Assembly: GCA_902806595.1 (NCBI GenBank)
Contig: CADCXC010000009.1
Location: 558,001-622,000 of the forward strand
DNA from: Pyrenopolyporus hunteri
Taxonomy: Eukaryota; Ascomycota; Sordariomycetes; Xylariales; Hypoxylaceae
Length of the DNA stretch: 64,000 nt
Direction: 5' to 3'
Position numbers and translations under genes: made by a program. How positions within the stretch are numbered: position 1 is the stretch's first letter; every line of letters starts with the position of its first letter. The notes under the pieces were generated by a model. It searched no databases. It was not told where the DNA came from and was given only the letters and a program-made list of their open reading frames with translations. Positions 1 to 12,876 of this stretch are shown one piece after another.

Positions 1-646
1 TGCACCATATCTAAGGTGAAGGTCCCGTAATTGTAATGCATCCTCAGGGGAGCGTCGAGCGCGTCCGACTTAGGGTTACCGCTGCCATCGCCCGTAGCAT
101 ATATCATGTTCTGCGACTTGCTCGCGACGTCGATCTTCCCGTTCCCCTCGGACCACGAGCGACAGTTACTGCAACGTCCATTGAACACATACGTCTCATT
201 ATCGAGCCCTGTTCCCGGCAGTGCCTCAATCTTGATATCAGGCGTGTAGGCGGGCTCCGAGTGGCCCGAAGCGATGCGCGGCGATAGCGTTACATTAGTC
301 CCAGACTTTGACGGATAGACCAGCAGGATCAGCGCTCCGGCCATGTGGTCAGACCCAAGCCCAACAGCGCCCCAGCTCACGCCCGATGGTATCATTAACG
401 AGAAATATAAGTCTGTAGTGGAATCGCTAGGGACGTTGAGGGAAAACGCGAGGTCTTGTGTCGGCGTAATGAAGACCGAGCCTGCGGTCGACGAATTATC
501 GCTAGCATCCTGTGCTTGCGATGAGGAGACGAGGAAGGAAAGCGCTGCTTCGAATTAGAACCTAATGTCTTGAAAAGCAAACAGAAATGGTGCATACTGG
601 TAGATAGAGCGAAGCCTAGCTGGCTGAGCATACTGGAAGACCTCAT
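1..646 (-). CDS. Secreted DOMON / cellobiose-dehydrogenase-like cytochrome domain protein (3' end outside window)
   Basis: Only the N-terminal part is present; the frame is open to base 1. The start at 646 gives exon 1 598-646, a 50-nt intron 548-597 (GTATGC donor, CGAAG acceptor) and exon 2 547-1. Splicing produces a clean signal peptide (MLSQLGFALSTTALSFLVS...), so the protein should be secreted. The mature part reads like the CDH-type cytochrome/DOMON family: a Met in SDHMAGALIL at the position expected for the axial haem ligand, then VTLSPRIASGHSEP, the CSNC pair, and MIYATGDG. In that family the domain binds b-type haem and shuttles electrons, sometimes fused to a flavin dehydrogenase or to a cytochrome b561 membrane domain. 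Which fusion applies here cannot be seen. The second haem ligand would be a His near the window edge (MHYNYG), which is inferred. Confidence 0.75.
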
Positions 647-2220
647 ACTTCTTGTAGAAAGGGTGGTATCAAGGTATCACCTAGCGTCAAGCTCAGGTCT
701 AGTGCACTGTTCAGAACTAAGTATTAAATTAAGAAATATTACAACCTTCTCGTCAAGACAAGGGCAAAATCAAATGGAACGTTGGCAATATTAAGTATGG
801 GAAAGAAAAAGCACAAGAGTATATTTACCATGTAATCAACCCGTCCTCCCTCTTGCTTTTCGCCATGGTGACGGCCGTACTTAAATAACTCGGCACCGCA
901 TGGTGTATGCGGCTTCGGGTTCAACAACATCGTGATGTGCCCATCCATTGGATGTCGCCGAAGCGTGCTGGCGGTTAACTAAAGGACCCCCATTCTTGTA
1001 GATCTTGAGACGCTGATTGGCGGATTGCCTGCAGCTTCTTGTAATGCGGAGACCTTGATTGGCCCTAACCGCGATCTTGGTACGCCCAGCCAAGCGCCCA
1101 AACCCTTGTGCAAACACGCCCCAAAAAGCCGCCCGCGGCTGTTGAAGAACAGGATATTTTTAGTTGTTCTTGCGATTGGTCGTCTTATGTCACTTACACG
1201 CCGGGGAGCTTCGATCTCTTCGCTTCTCTGTCGGCGAACTAAGATGCCGAACCGTATCTAAACCTCGCTCTGTTTTAAGATGGGCGTACCAAATACTGCG
1301 TGTATGTGTAAGGTAGTTCATTCGCCTAATAGCTATTTTCGGTTGTTGTCCAGCATTATGCGGAATATTGTTCGAACGATAATTAGCTAGTCCACGGTAA
1401 TTGATATAACCTCTGTGTAAATATACTTCTATATGAACAACTACTTGGGTAGATTTAACTTAAACCTAAGTAATTAAGATTAGAGTCTTACAATACTGTG
1501 TTGAAGTCTGTAGTTGATGCTTTCTACCTATTAACTGGTGGTTGTTATAACCTATCCTTTCTTAGAACTTGAGTTACAGACTGAATGAAAATTTTATTTT
1601 GATATAAGATTTCAGCTTAAACTATGTAATCGGTATCTATCTCTATCAAGTTAAAAGCCGCTCCCTAGAGTTTTGTTAATACCAACTTCTGCCGGGTGGT
1701 ATCTAACCCCGCTAAATGTCCATACACGCCGAATTTCAGGCAGTTATAGTGGAGTATCCACTATATTTAGCGGGTGTCCACGATAGCTTAAGGCAATCAT
1801 CCCGCTGCCACGGGTATCGATTAGGTTGATTGACAGCATTCTGGTAGGCGATAATAGCGTCCACTAGGTGTCGGCTACTAATGGGTGACCCTTACTCTAT
1901 ACTTATAACTGAACTGATAGGTATGGATGGATTCTTCAATTATCCATTAAGTAACAAATTAAACGTAGTCGTATTTTCTATAAATACTGACTAGGCAATT
2001 CCTGAATCAATAACCGAAGTCTCTTTGAATGTTGTATATACAGGCTCTTCTAAACGCCACTCTAAATATTTACATAGAAAGTTATAACGGCCTATGGAAG
2101 TTGTCATCGTAGTTCCATGCCCCCATACAATCAAATAAGAAACTTGAAAACTCCCACGCCAAATCCCTAAAGGGAAAGTCGTTATCATCATTATCTTAAA
2201 AATCTCTGTTGTAGACTTTC
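647..2220. other. Intergenic, AT-rich, no gene seen
   Basis: This lies between the upstream end of the DOMON gene and the stop of the phosphodiesterase gene. From about 1260 on it is visibly AT-richer than the flanking genes. Short frames, including one of 66 codons at 1991-2191 on minus, show no recognisable domain or splice context. I see no RNA gene. Confidence 0.6.
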
Positions 2221-3301
2221 TCAGAATCCGTTGAGTCTGTCCTGAGCTGCTATCGCTTCCCCTACTTTCACGAAATCGAGCTGTGCAAGTGTGTTAGCAA
2301 TCCCAGCGACAAAAATAGGGGTTACAGCGGGGTTTATTTCCCCCCACTTTCATGCGACTCACCAGGACTACGTTCGGAACACGACCATAGTTCTTGACGC
2401 AGTTGTCCGTCTGCGCAGTGATCGAGGAAATCGAGTTTGTATTGCCCGCGTTGATGGTGTCGGGGATCAAGACGTCGGGTAGAAGCTCGATGTTTTGGTT
2501 GTGGTTGGCCAAATACATTCGCCCATCGGCCGAGGCTCCAGCAGGCCTGTCAATGCCACATTGGCTGATTATGTCCTCCGTTGGGTCGAACGGAGTCTCG
2601 AAGTAGTAGGCAAACTCATCAAGGATGTAGGGCACCTTAGACGTGTCCATGTTGTAATCTACAGTTTATTAGCTTTCCATCCCAACCGAATGTGCATTTA
2701 CGGGATATGCAATTCATACCCATGAATACCACCACTCTCTTCCCACTCGAGATCATATCTCCCAGGGTTGGCCAGTCATCTAGCCCGAGCGTCCTATCCG
2801 GCGTATAAGTGTAGGAATCTAGTCCTGTCGCCTTGAATACGTCGCCGAATTTGTTGATGTCAATAGCATCGGGGTTTGTGAGGAGCAGCGTCACAACCTC
2901 ATTCGGGTGACCGTCTACCCATGTTTTAATAGGGCCCAAATAATCCTGCAGCGATCCGGCATCCTCTAACAAGCTAGAGCCCACATGTTAGGATTTTGAA
3001 AGGTCACTTTATTAGAGTAATAGAGCTTGAACATGACTTACCATGAAGTATGGCACATCTGGGGCACTCCGTCTTTATCTTGGGTTTGCGCCTGGAGGAA
3101 TCTTATGCCTTGGTCTAATTGTTCTGTGGGAGATGAGAACTGGTTGTCTGCGGGGCCGATCCCGACGAAAGGGGAATTGTGCGCCCCTATGAATGAAACT
3201 TTGCTGTACTGACGGCCGCAGAGCTCAGCATGGCCATTACAGTCCGCTGCGAGCGACCCCGCGGCGGCGGCCAGGGCCGAAAAAATAGTGCTGTGGCGCA
3301 T
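2221..3301 (-). CDS. Secreted PI-specific phospholipase C X-domain-like phosphodiesterase
   Basis: Four exons reconstruct a complete 289-residue protein: 3042-3301, 2720-2973, 2363-2658 and 2221-2280, with introns of 68, 61 and 82 nt whose phases all agree. The N-terminus is a signal peptide (MRHSTIFSALAAAAGSLAAD). The family signatures are FIGAHNSPF, with the first catalytic His at residue 41, and CHTSC, with the second at residue 84. Further on come LLTNPDAID, VVVFMDYN, PYILDEFAYYFETPFDP and an ending LDFVKVGEAIAAQ. Secreted fungal members of this PLC-like TIM-barrel family are common and mostly uncharacterised; hydrolysis of a phosphodiester such as a phosphoinositide or GPI headgroup is the family expectation, not shown here. 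The exon 1 and exon 2 junctions restore MCHTSC and FMDYNMDTSK exactly, which supports the model strongly. The neighbour upstream of position 646 is also a secreted protein. Confidence 0.92.
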
Positions 3302-6300
3302 CCTGTAGTGTTTGGTTTGAAGGTGGAAGCTGTGAGAGAAAACTCAATCGGTATAATGATCAACAATATACCAATACAAACAGAACACTAAATGAAGATC
3401 TTGACAAGATATAAATCCATTGCGACACCACATTATCATTATAGCAGCGCACTCGGGATTAAATAATGTTTTATTTACGCTTGAGCGCATGAAAAAAATT
3501 GATAGGGGGGAGCAAACGAAACGCCAATAGGAATCGCGGAGAATGATCAGGGGTCCCGAGACCCTTTCGTCAGGAACAAAACATGAGGACTCCTTTTGCT
3601 AGCTTGTGCCTGTGACATGCGGGCGGTCTTGCCGAAATGGGAGACCTTCTGCATCTGTCTCTCAAGTGTCTTAACTGTATAAGGGAGTCCCGTACCGATT
3701 CCGCATCTCGTGAGCCCTATATCCGGCTCGACGAGACTGCTAGGCCAAATAAGATCTTGTGCAAGGCCCACGGTAGACATGGGTCCCCGCGTCTGCGTCA
3801 CTTCGATACCACGCCGCCCGGGCACGAAGTAACTGACCAAAGATCTAATATGCTCGGCGGATCTGGATTGCCCCTGGGGCTTGGGCCGGAGACGGCATCG
3901 GTTGCTTTCCTATTCGGGCAGGACAAATATGATATCGCAGCTTTTAAACCTTTCGATACCATCGATCCTAACATCCTCACCGACAAGCACATAAGACGAG
4001 GCAGAATAACTACCACGGTGACACTAGAATTTGAATATTTCCTGCTTGTAGGCCCGAATGCTACTGAGGCCTCACATTGTCTGAACATCAATCGTCCGCG
4101 CGACACTGACCGCTCCCACACAGCGCCTGTAACCATGATAAATGACCACTGATATTGCTCAACTTAGGGATACATATGTACCCACCCAGCAGGTTATTAG
4201 CCCGTTAGATTGCTTGGTTGGTGCTCTGGGGGCGTGTTGGCGCTCCTCATTAGTTGGTATGAGGCCCACAGGTCTGAGACCCCTTTCCCAGCTTGGTCAT
4301 CCCTCAATCTATTATTGGTCCACGCCGTTACTATTTCTATCATTAGTGAAACAGGTGCAGGTGGCTCGCCATGTGCCGGCATTTAATAAATCTTCGACGT
4401 ACAATTTTATTTCCAGAAAATATTCCAGTATTGTGGTCCTATAAATGCGGCGTGATATTTAAATGGAAGTTCTTTGGTGTATGAAGGCTATTGAGTTCGC
4501 AACCTATAACTAACAGTCCCGCCAAGGCTAAATCGCAAACCAGGCCGCATCCTATGTGCTTGGAGCTTAACGGAGCTCATATTTATCTCACAATACCACA
4601 GACAATCCATTCATCGAAGTTGCCGCAAATTCACAGGACGTTGGGTATCAGAGTATAAGAATAGGTTGGATATGGGAATCTCCTAAGCCGCCTATAAAGG
4701 GATAAGCAGAGTCACCAGGGTATTTTGCAGCATACCACTCTATCGAGAACGATGAGAATGTATCGATACCCCGAGTGTCTAGTGGGCGAATCTCCAGGAA
4801 GCGTTGATTGCTGAGTTCAGAGAGAAATCCAACCCGAAACGGTCTAATGAGGCAAATAGACCGAATATACCTCTATTGAATAGAGCCTATGCGAGCCCCT
4901 TCCTGCGATCGTATATCAACGATACGATCTTCGTACCGGGCTCGCAACCGAATATAGAATAAAGATGGAGTTGCGGGGGGGTATCAAATGCTGTGAGTGG
5001 TTGGATTCGCTTGGAAGTATACTTCTAAATCGAAAGGTGAGCTCTGCGACAGCTATAAAAGAGTCAACGGCTTGCAGCTTCCCTTTGATAGGGGTCTAAA
5101 CTATCTCGGGGATGTATTGCTGCGGGTATTGTCACGGTTCGGCGCGGTAGCCCAGTCCCTGTTGGGCGACCGGCACCGAGACGCGGGGCGCCTTCGCCGC
5201 CCGCCCGCTTGTTTAGGTACCTATATATAACTTAACTTCAAAATTTATTTCCAGATAGACGGCGATCATGTGATATCCATTGTGACCCTCAGTTTCGTAC
5301 ACTGGCGCGATTGCTCCCTCTCTATATGGGTAATTCGCATCGTGGTCGACTTTACAGATTTATTACCGGGGATGCCCACGTTATAATAGTCTCTAAGGGG
5401 AAATCCCTCTTCCTCCCCCCGCGCCGATTAGCGTGAAACGGGGTAACTGTCATAATGAGAGCTGGTTAGCAAGAGTTATCCGGTCCGCCGTCTTTTAGAA
5501 TGAATCGTGTAATCTTGGTGGTGGTATACATCGATTCTTCGGATGAGCTAAAGCAAAGGGATGAGTAGATTTTCTATCTAGGTAGCTATCTAGTATGAAT
5601 ACACGGAAGACGGCATCTAGAGACAGGGAATGCTGGCGTATGATTTCGAATGGGGGTGAGAACATTACTAGAGGCGAAATTTGAAGGGAATCTATTAGGT
5701 AGGGGCCTTTAATAGGCGAGTACCTGTGTAGTCGTAGAAGTGCCAAGGTGGTCGGCGTATACCTATGTCTTGATGAGCGGTATTGCGTATCGTAGGTAGA
5801 ATCGAGGAAAATTTTTGCGATAGCTTCGCTATTAGGGGTGAATATACTATGTAGTCAGTCAGTGATTACAGGGAACCGAATCGTTGATGCGTTGAAGTAA
5901 ATAGAATGAGTAAGAACTTCAAGTTAATGCAGCTTTAAGGAACGATAGACGTTCGAGAACTCGGATCCGAGTCAATTCGATACTTACCTATGCAACTGAA
6001 TCTCGCCTGCGTGGTTAGGTACCTACCTACCGCGTTTATCTCGGCGTTCACCTTCGATGTTTTCAAAGGATGTACCCAGGGAAAAATACAATTTGTCCGC
6101 TAAACCGAGCGTAAAAACTTCGAGTGATGAGCTAAAGTACTATTTTCCCCTTCTACTTGACTTGCTAGTCGACAGCGTCTATGGCGATTGCGGTAGGGTG
6201 AGCGATAGCGCGTTCTGGTGGGCGCTAACCCCGGCGCAAACGTTCCGAAGGATCGCCCCTTAAGCCCCAGGGGGATGCCATAGCCACTATTTCAACGCCC

Positions 6301-9300
6301 CCTAGATGCCGCGCCCTAAACCCAAGGTTCGCATAAGTTTAAAGGTAAGGTGGCCCAAACAGAGGCTGTTCAGAAACTTTAGTAGAAGTTCTAACGATCT
6401 GGTGCTGTCGCCGAGATCGTCTTAACTAACCCCACGGGACACAATGTAGATGCTAAAGCGGAAGATCCTCACCTTGAAATACGATTGTTACCAAAAGTAC
6501 CGAATAAAAGCTTGTTTTTTAAGTAACTGATTGCCATACCTTCTACGATTCTTAGCTTTTTGAATAAGCTTTCCAAAGACGAGGGTGACATTTCTACCCG
6601 GAACTTAATCCCCGATGCGACATCTATAAGCTTCAACGATAGGGTTGTGCCCGCTTAAGAGCTTAAGACTCGATGTGGCTCCGGTGCCTCGTTGACGTGG
6701 GCTAGTGTCGAGGACCTGATCGCCCGACCATGTATGCGGAGCTAGATCGGAGATCGGTGGGTGCTGGGGATGGCCGTCATGAGCTTAGTATGAGGACATT
6801 TTAACGTGCGCTAGCCTAGATCCCACGTTATTTAACGCCCCCTAGAACACGAATGGATATCCTAAAATGGGCGAAGTTCCCGCGCTTTAGGGCGAAAGAT
6901 GGGCTCGCTATAGTGCTCGGAATGGATTCCGAGTCAGGGCTAACGTGGCTCTAGAGGTCGCCTTGCAGACAACGAGTAGGGCCGCTCCGGAATGGGGTAG
7001 ACAAACTCAAATTCCAAAGTCTACGATAGGGAAATTGAGTTGGTGTGGAGAGGTATCATCTTAGGGTTATAGAAGGGTGTGATGAGAGTAGAGAAGTATC
7101 TAGATCATTCCAACTGATCCGGGTATGTGGTCGAATGGACATCAAGAATATCGTATTAACCCTGAGAATTGGACCAGTCTTCATATATCTACGAATCTCA
7201 TAATATCTAATCGTTTAGCAAAAGGAGTCCACGTATTCTGCGTTTCTATAGGAGGGAGAGGACTTGAAATGATATAATACCCGTCGCACTCAGGGAGGCT
7301 TTATCTCACTGATAGGAGTATCTAGCCCGTACAAGGCTAGGGCTCTCCGCGACCAATACCGAATCACGTAAGGTAAGATCTTGACTTAAGGCGTAGCTAG
7401 TCCGGGCCATAAGTGAGCTGTTCTAAGGTTTATGCATAATGGGGTATGCGCAAGGCATACATATAGCGCGATCTTAAGCTGCACGTAGGTGACGGGATGT
7501 GAGCATCTTTGGGGATGGGCTAGACCGTTTCAGCGTTATCTCTAAACATGCATAATTAATTCCTTGGGTGCCTACTATACAGGGTGGAGTGGAATGCTTG
7601 GGAAGGGAAACATATGCGGGGTAGCTGCCCAGACACCAAATACGTACTATAGGGGGGCCAGCTAGGTGGATTCCAGTTAGGCGCTCGTCGAATATAGGCT
7701 TTCCCTAATCCATCACTGGCGATTTGCCGGCTCCGATAATCGACGATAGACGAGGGAGCTAAAGATATATGGGTTACGAGGTTGGCGAGTTTCCGGGACA
7801 GAATCCCAAATAGAAGTTCGCGGGGTTTGTGTAGTCGTGGCCCAGAACATCTGAATAGATTCAGTAGAGCCTGGTCGGCGCATATCATATTAGCACGAAG
7901 ATCATAGATACCGGCCGACCTAATACGATCGATACATCTAATTAGCTAGGTATATGATTGTAAGGGAATCAACCCTAAGCATCGATATATTCCCAGTTTG
8001 CCATAACGTAGTAGAATCCTACAACGGCATGAAGTTGCGAAGCTAACAGTAGCTGGTGATCTTAAGGCTTAAGATAGGTCTTTATTATATTAGACGACCC
8101 CCCTATGTTAGACGGGCCCAGTGCGGTAAAGCCAGGTCAGGATGTTTTAGCCAGGTGAAGTCACGATAAGCTAGATCCTACGGATGGGTTCCGGTGACGA
8201 CCACTGGCTCAGATACGGGACTAAAGCGTGTCTTATTACGTATCCTTAGCAGTTAAGCGCCACGAGGGCACGAGCTAGCTCTTTACGATAGTAACTAAAT
8301 AACGAGTTGTCGCTACCTACTTGTGTTTATTTGTCTGTTGTACTCCACTGCGTTGGTGCACCAGCGGTAAACGGCGGAATGATAGCTTCATCTGGATTAA
8401 GAACTATGAAGATACTAGAGTTGGAAGAGCCGCATGGATCTCGATAATCCATCTCGATACGATTTTCTTTTAAAGAAGAAAATAACTCAGCGTATTTTTG
8501 AAGGAGCTTCATGTTGACCATGATGCCACTGCCGGAACAATGCGCCGGAGCGTCGGAGGGTATGTAAATCCGTCAACAAGCCGTAATAATGATTGCATCA
8601 CACGTCCGTCGCATTCCGGGTGTTAAGATCACGCGCTTCATGAATCCAGAACACCGTTGAGTGAGTATACAATATTCTAGAGGGATCCCCGGTTCTAGCT
8701 GACGGTGGAATAGACGCGTGCGCGATATACTTACAGAAAAGTGCCAGGTGGTGTAGGCATTCCTTCATCGCTGCATTGTTCTCGAAGTGTATGTGGAGTT
8801 GAACTGCCGCAAGGCCCCCAACTTTCTCCGTGCAGACCAGAGGCAATCATATGTCAACGCATGCGTCATAACTAAATACTTGTTGTGCAAGGTCGCGTGT
8901 ATTGGAGTGGACCAGGAAGTTCAAAGGGCAGTAAGAGAAGATTCCTAGCCCAGGTAGAGCGAGTGTTATACCGTCTCGTTACTAATTTATAGTAGGTTCG
9001 CAAATAAACTCGGGATGAGAGATCATAGAACTTTCTGGATGTCACAGGAAAATTGTATGTTTTTGGTAATGCTAATGTTATTGCGGTTCCCTATCTAGAT
9101 ATCCCTGAATTTTCCTCGTGTTCATTCCGTAGCGTTTCTCATTCCCAATAACCGAGTCACACGGCAAGACGACCCAGGGTATTTTCCATCTACCTTGGTT
9201 AGGTAGGTTTGCCAACTCGGGATAACAGTGTGCGAAAATCTTATCTATTGCTCAAGTCTTTTTTCCCCATTTTATGTTCCTCGAACTCCTTGCTGGCTAG

Positions 9301-9889
9301 GTGAAGCCGCTGGCATGATCCGCGAATTGTGTCCCAGCCGTACTCTCAGACTGGTACATACACGTAAATCGGTGCTGTAGATATCGCAAAATCGAACGTT
9401 TGCGTAGTCGCCGTTGTCTGGAAGCGCACCACGTAGCGCGAACCCAGAGAATCAAATCGATCCATCGTAGGTGTAATATCGACCGCTGACTCGGCTAGGG
9501 GGTTGTTATTCTTTCCAGATTGATATCAGTCTTCTTCGACCGGTATTTATGTTAGCTAGGCAATGGGCGCCTGGTATAGCAGAAAGCTGCCCAACGCGTC
9601 CAAGTACTCCAGCGATATTGCCGCAATCAAATAATACCGTGGTTAGGTCAACGAGAGGATACGGTAGCGTCGTCTGGACTTCAATTGATCAAACCTTAAC
9701 TTTTTTGCTTCCAGGTAAGAGCGGGTGGATATAATCCCCGTAATCTCGCGCAAAAGGGGCCTGATGTTCGGGTGTGTAGGAGGACCGAGCATGATCCCCG
9801 AATAGTATCGATCGCCGATTAGATCTCGGCGTTGGCAGTCCTCGATATATCCCACCCAAAGCGCCTAATCCGGACAAGACAGTACACAC
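3302..9889. other. Gene-poor intergenic region with decayed reading frames
   Basis: About 6.6 kb without an intact recognisable gene. The best open stretch at 3547-4152 is open in three overlapping frames on both strands; none shows a family I recognise. 4440-8300 is broken into short frames rich in TA, CTAG and TAGGTACC motifs, as expected of old, mutated DNA, possibly transposon remains, but I could not match any element. A 198-codon frame with two internal stops is listed separately at 8327-8920. A TAGGTACCTACCTACC copy sits at 6016-6031. I found no tRNA or 5S gene. Confidence 0.55.
8327..8920 (-). pseudogene. Decayed protein-coding gene fragment, unrecognised
   Basis: One minus-strand frame runs 198 codons from 8920 to a TAA at 8327-8329 with only two internal stops, both TGA (8765-8767 and 8573-8575). 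Random sequence of this length would carry about nine stops. Both TGAs are single transitions from CGA or TGG, as C-to-T decay would produce. The C-terminal third, from GIMVNMKLLQKYAELF to the end, is the most protein-like, with DYRDPCGSS and VLNPDEAII. I do not recognise the family. An alternative is a spliced gene, because a good donor (GTAAGTATAT) lies at about 8728-8737, but I found no acceptor giving a better product. Coding origin is inferred from frame statistics only. Confidence 0.35.
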
Positions 9890-10845
9890 TTAAAAGGTAC
9901 ATCTGCCGAGCCGGGGTATGTGCTGGCCGTGGCTTAGGGCGGTTTGCGATGGCTGATATTGCTGCATCGAATACATGTTCCATGGCTGAAAATGGTAGGT
10001 TGGGTTCATAGACATGATTTTGATGGGTTGGCACCCTAATCCTAGTAAAGAGCGGTTAGAATCTGATCAAAACGTTAATATTAGTGGAACGGAACATACC
10101 GGGCTTCGAATCTTCAAATGGACTCTCGCTGCTACCGCACGCGATGGTAGGAGAGCGGGTGTTCGGTGGCAGACTGGAGCGTTCGATGACTGTGGTAGGT
10201 GCACTCGAGGGTATATAATTGCCTCCGAAGTCATCCGCGCAGCCGGAAGAGGAAGGGCTGGTGGCCGTAGACGGAACAGAGCACGGCACAGTTGCCGACC
10301 AAGCTTCCGGAGCGTCGGGTATGTTACCGTAAGGAGGCATATTCTGTATGATAGGAAAGTTGGGTGTGGACTGTCCAAATGTATGGGAGCTAGCGGGGCT
10401 AGAGCTGTTCAATACTATATAATGGCCGGTTAGTATATGTGCAAATATGTGATATTCGATTGGGTATATATAAAACATACCAGGTTGATACTGTTCGCTC
10501 GTGTCTGTGAGAGGAATGCCCACACTCTCTCTGAGCCGTCGAAGTTCGTCTTCCAGGGCCTTGTTCCTCTGTAGCAAGGCTTGGATGGTTTGGTCCCGAT
10601 CCTGATGACTGCGAAGTTCCTCTATTTCCCTCTCTAGGTTTTCAATATGCTCTTTCGTCCTTGCTCGAATCGCTCTTTGGGCCTCCCGGTCGTTGGCCCG
10701 TTTCCGAGCAAGCTGGGAGGGAGTGAGAGTAGATACGCTCCTGGTACCTTTACCATCCGAGTTAGCTGCGCCTGACACGGTTTCAAAAGATGGGATGGAA
10801 CTCACCTTTACGTTTACTTGTCTTAGTGGCCTCAGTCGCAGACAT
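9890..10845 (-). CDS. bZIP transcription factor
   Basis: Four exons (10806-10845, 10481-10747, 10100-10414, 9890-10041) encode 257 residues. The introns are 58, 66 and 58 nt; the second carries a perfect TACTAAC branch site and all phases agree. The start MSATEATKTSKRKG is set by the first intron; reading upstream without splicing gives no bZIP-like N-terminus. The basic region lies at about residues 27-45 (KRANDREAQRAIRART), followed by a zipper of about 50-85 with leucines at 51, 58 and 72. The rest is Ser/Pro-rich, with a short Gln/Tyr/Met-rich tail (MYSMQQYQPSQ), typical of an activation or low-complexity region. It should be a nuclear, dimeric DNA-binding regulator. The NDREAQRAIR type of basic region is common in fungal bZIPs of unknown target. 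It stands alone with no linked biosynthetic cluster, so the regulon cannot be inferred. Confidence 0.9.
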
Positions 10846-12876
10846 CGTGTTGCTGTTGGGCATATACGAGGTAGAGGTTGATTGAGCGATATCTGCTCTA
10901 GATTCAAATCATGCGACTTTTACTAATATATAGGACAATGAGGATCTTGTTGACATAATGGAAGAACATTATATAATAAGAAGAAGTGGCCAACTGTTCG
11001 CTAGATATATCCGCGGTTAGTATGCAGCCGTAAGGTGAGGGAAGTACTCGAATTGCGAACCATGTGGCTAATCGGTCAATCACGTCTCTTCAAGAAGGTA
11101 CCAGAGATTGAAGAACTTCGCTAGTTACTGCCAGCAGACCCCAGCACATCCCAGCACACCCCAGCGAACAAATTACAGATGAGTTACGGGGATCCAGCAC
11201 ATGCTTCGGTAGATAACCAACAACCTGCCAGATCACCTACCAAATAACTATGCGTGTAAGGTTACGTTTTCTCGGTTGGGATGCGGCACACACCCTCACT
11301 GGATTTGCTCGTTATGAGACTATCAGATCGACGGGCGCGAACATTAACTTTCCGCTAATAACTAGTCTGGAGAGCAATGGCGGGTTAAACCTGGTCTTAT
11401 GGACATCGTCAATGCCGAGGGATTCCTATGCACATAACACGGAGAAATAACGTTAGTTACAGGGTCCGGGGTCTCTGGATAGACTTCACGCTACGCCACT
11501 GGATACAGACCGGCTTCCACCGGCCTCCCTCCGGGACGAAATCCCCGGAGCAAGCTAGCAACCGGGTGTGGTAATACGCCATAAGGCTCTATTTGTGTTA
11601 GGATTGCCAGTGTGCCAACGCTTCAGAATCCGGCTAAGTCTATCTTCATACCTAGTTCTAAGGGGAGGGACGTAGGCGGTTAGACGAGAAGGAGACAGGG
11701 AAGCTCCTCCAACAAGTCAGATAAAGATGCAAAAGCAAACTTCATTATTTGGGTTCTAGATTTTTCTATGCTATGTTGGTCAGCGTTAGGGGTCCGAGAT
11801 TCGGTTTGGGTGATACCTTCTCAAACATACAAAGGCGCGGGGGTTCCTTTTGCGGTGGTAAAAGCAATAGATAAACAGCTCATTTGGGGGGTGTGCCGAG
11901 ATTTACTAAGATTCGCATTGTACGTCCCCAACGTCGAGATGAAGAGATGTACCTATGCGGGGCTTGCTGGACCCTGGGTGAAATCTGCCTTGGTAAATAC
12001 CTAGCCCGACTCTTGCGGGCTAAGTGGGTGAAATGCTTTAGTGAATGTTTCAAAGGCCGTCAAGTGGTAAAGGCACCCCAGACAAGAGTATGAGCATGTA
12101 AATAAGTTTCCCTTATATTCGTAATAATTGTGACGCGACCGCTTAAACCGTCGTCGGAAGACACGACTACCGTCGAGACCGCTAGGATTCCGGAGGTGAG
12201 AGGATACCGTGATACAAGAGATCCTTAATTACATCTCGTAATCTATACGCCATTGAAGCTATTGGCCACGGTTATGCCTTCTAGGCTTCATATATAGCCC
12301 CAAGGAGATACGTATCGCCTCAATAGAAGGTGTCTGGATTCAATAACGGTTGTCACGTGGTAGGGGTGGGGACGGTTCCGGGGCTAGCCCCTTTTAACGT
12401 GGATGGAGTTGAGAAGATTTGCAGAAGATTTGCAGGCTGTGGATCGACATCGAGGATGATCCGTAGACCCCAGCAGTGCTATAACGCCGTCCAAAGTCTG
12501 TTGAGGATTATGTATAAACAGAATGGTGAATCGAGGGCATCAAGCCCCATGGTAGTTCGAGACGGGTGCCTTTTCGTCGTTGATTTAAGTAGCTACCTGG
12601 GTGGTACTACTCCATCTAGGCTAATCCCTACGGCTGCGGTAGGTCTTGTTAGGTAACAAAAAGTCATGCCGCATGATTCCGCACGTGAGGTTTCAGGTCC
12701 CACTAGGTCAGTCTCGGAGTGATCCGTAGAAGGGTCGCTTTGCCCTGTAGTTGGATGAGCATCCGGTGGGTCGGGTTGGGGCTGCTTCAGGTCCTGCTTG
12801 AGATCGACTAGATGGATGGTGCTGTCATCACCTGCCCGCCCCTTTCGAGCCACTGGAGAAATGGCGCAACAGAAAA
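10846..12876. other. Intergenic, no supported gene
   Basis: Between the bZIP start and the stop of the pseudouridine synthase gene. Overlapping frames at 11768-12093 and 12330-12853 are open on one or both strands but show no domain, no convincing splice sites and no codon pattern that stands out. A short C-rich tandem tract lies at 11129-11165. Part of this stretch should be the bZIP promoter. Confidence 0.5.
11129..11165. repeat. Short CCCAGCACA-type tandem tract
   Basis: About four imperfect copies of a 9-10 bp unit (CCCAGCACA / CCCAGCACACC) stand about 280 bp upstream of the bZIP start. Read directly; no function is implied. Confidence 0.7.

Noticed and set aside
3547..4152. Overlapping frames, one with GLSSIRAY resembling an ABC-transporter signature
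   Set aside because: The resemblance is eight residues, is followed by stops and is not supported by Walker or other transporter motifs. Left as unrecognised desert sequence.
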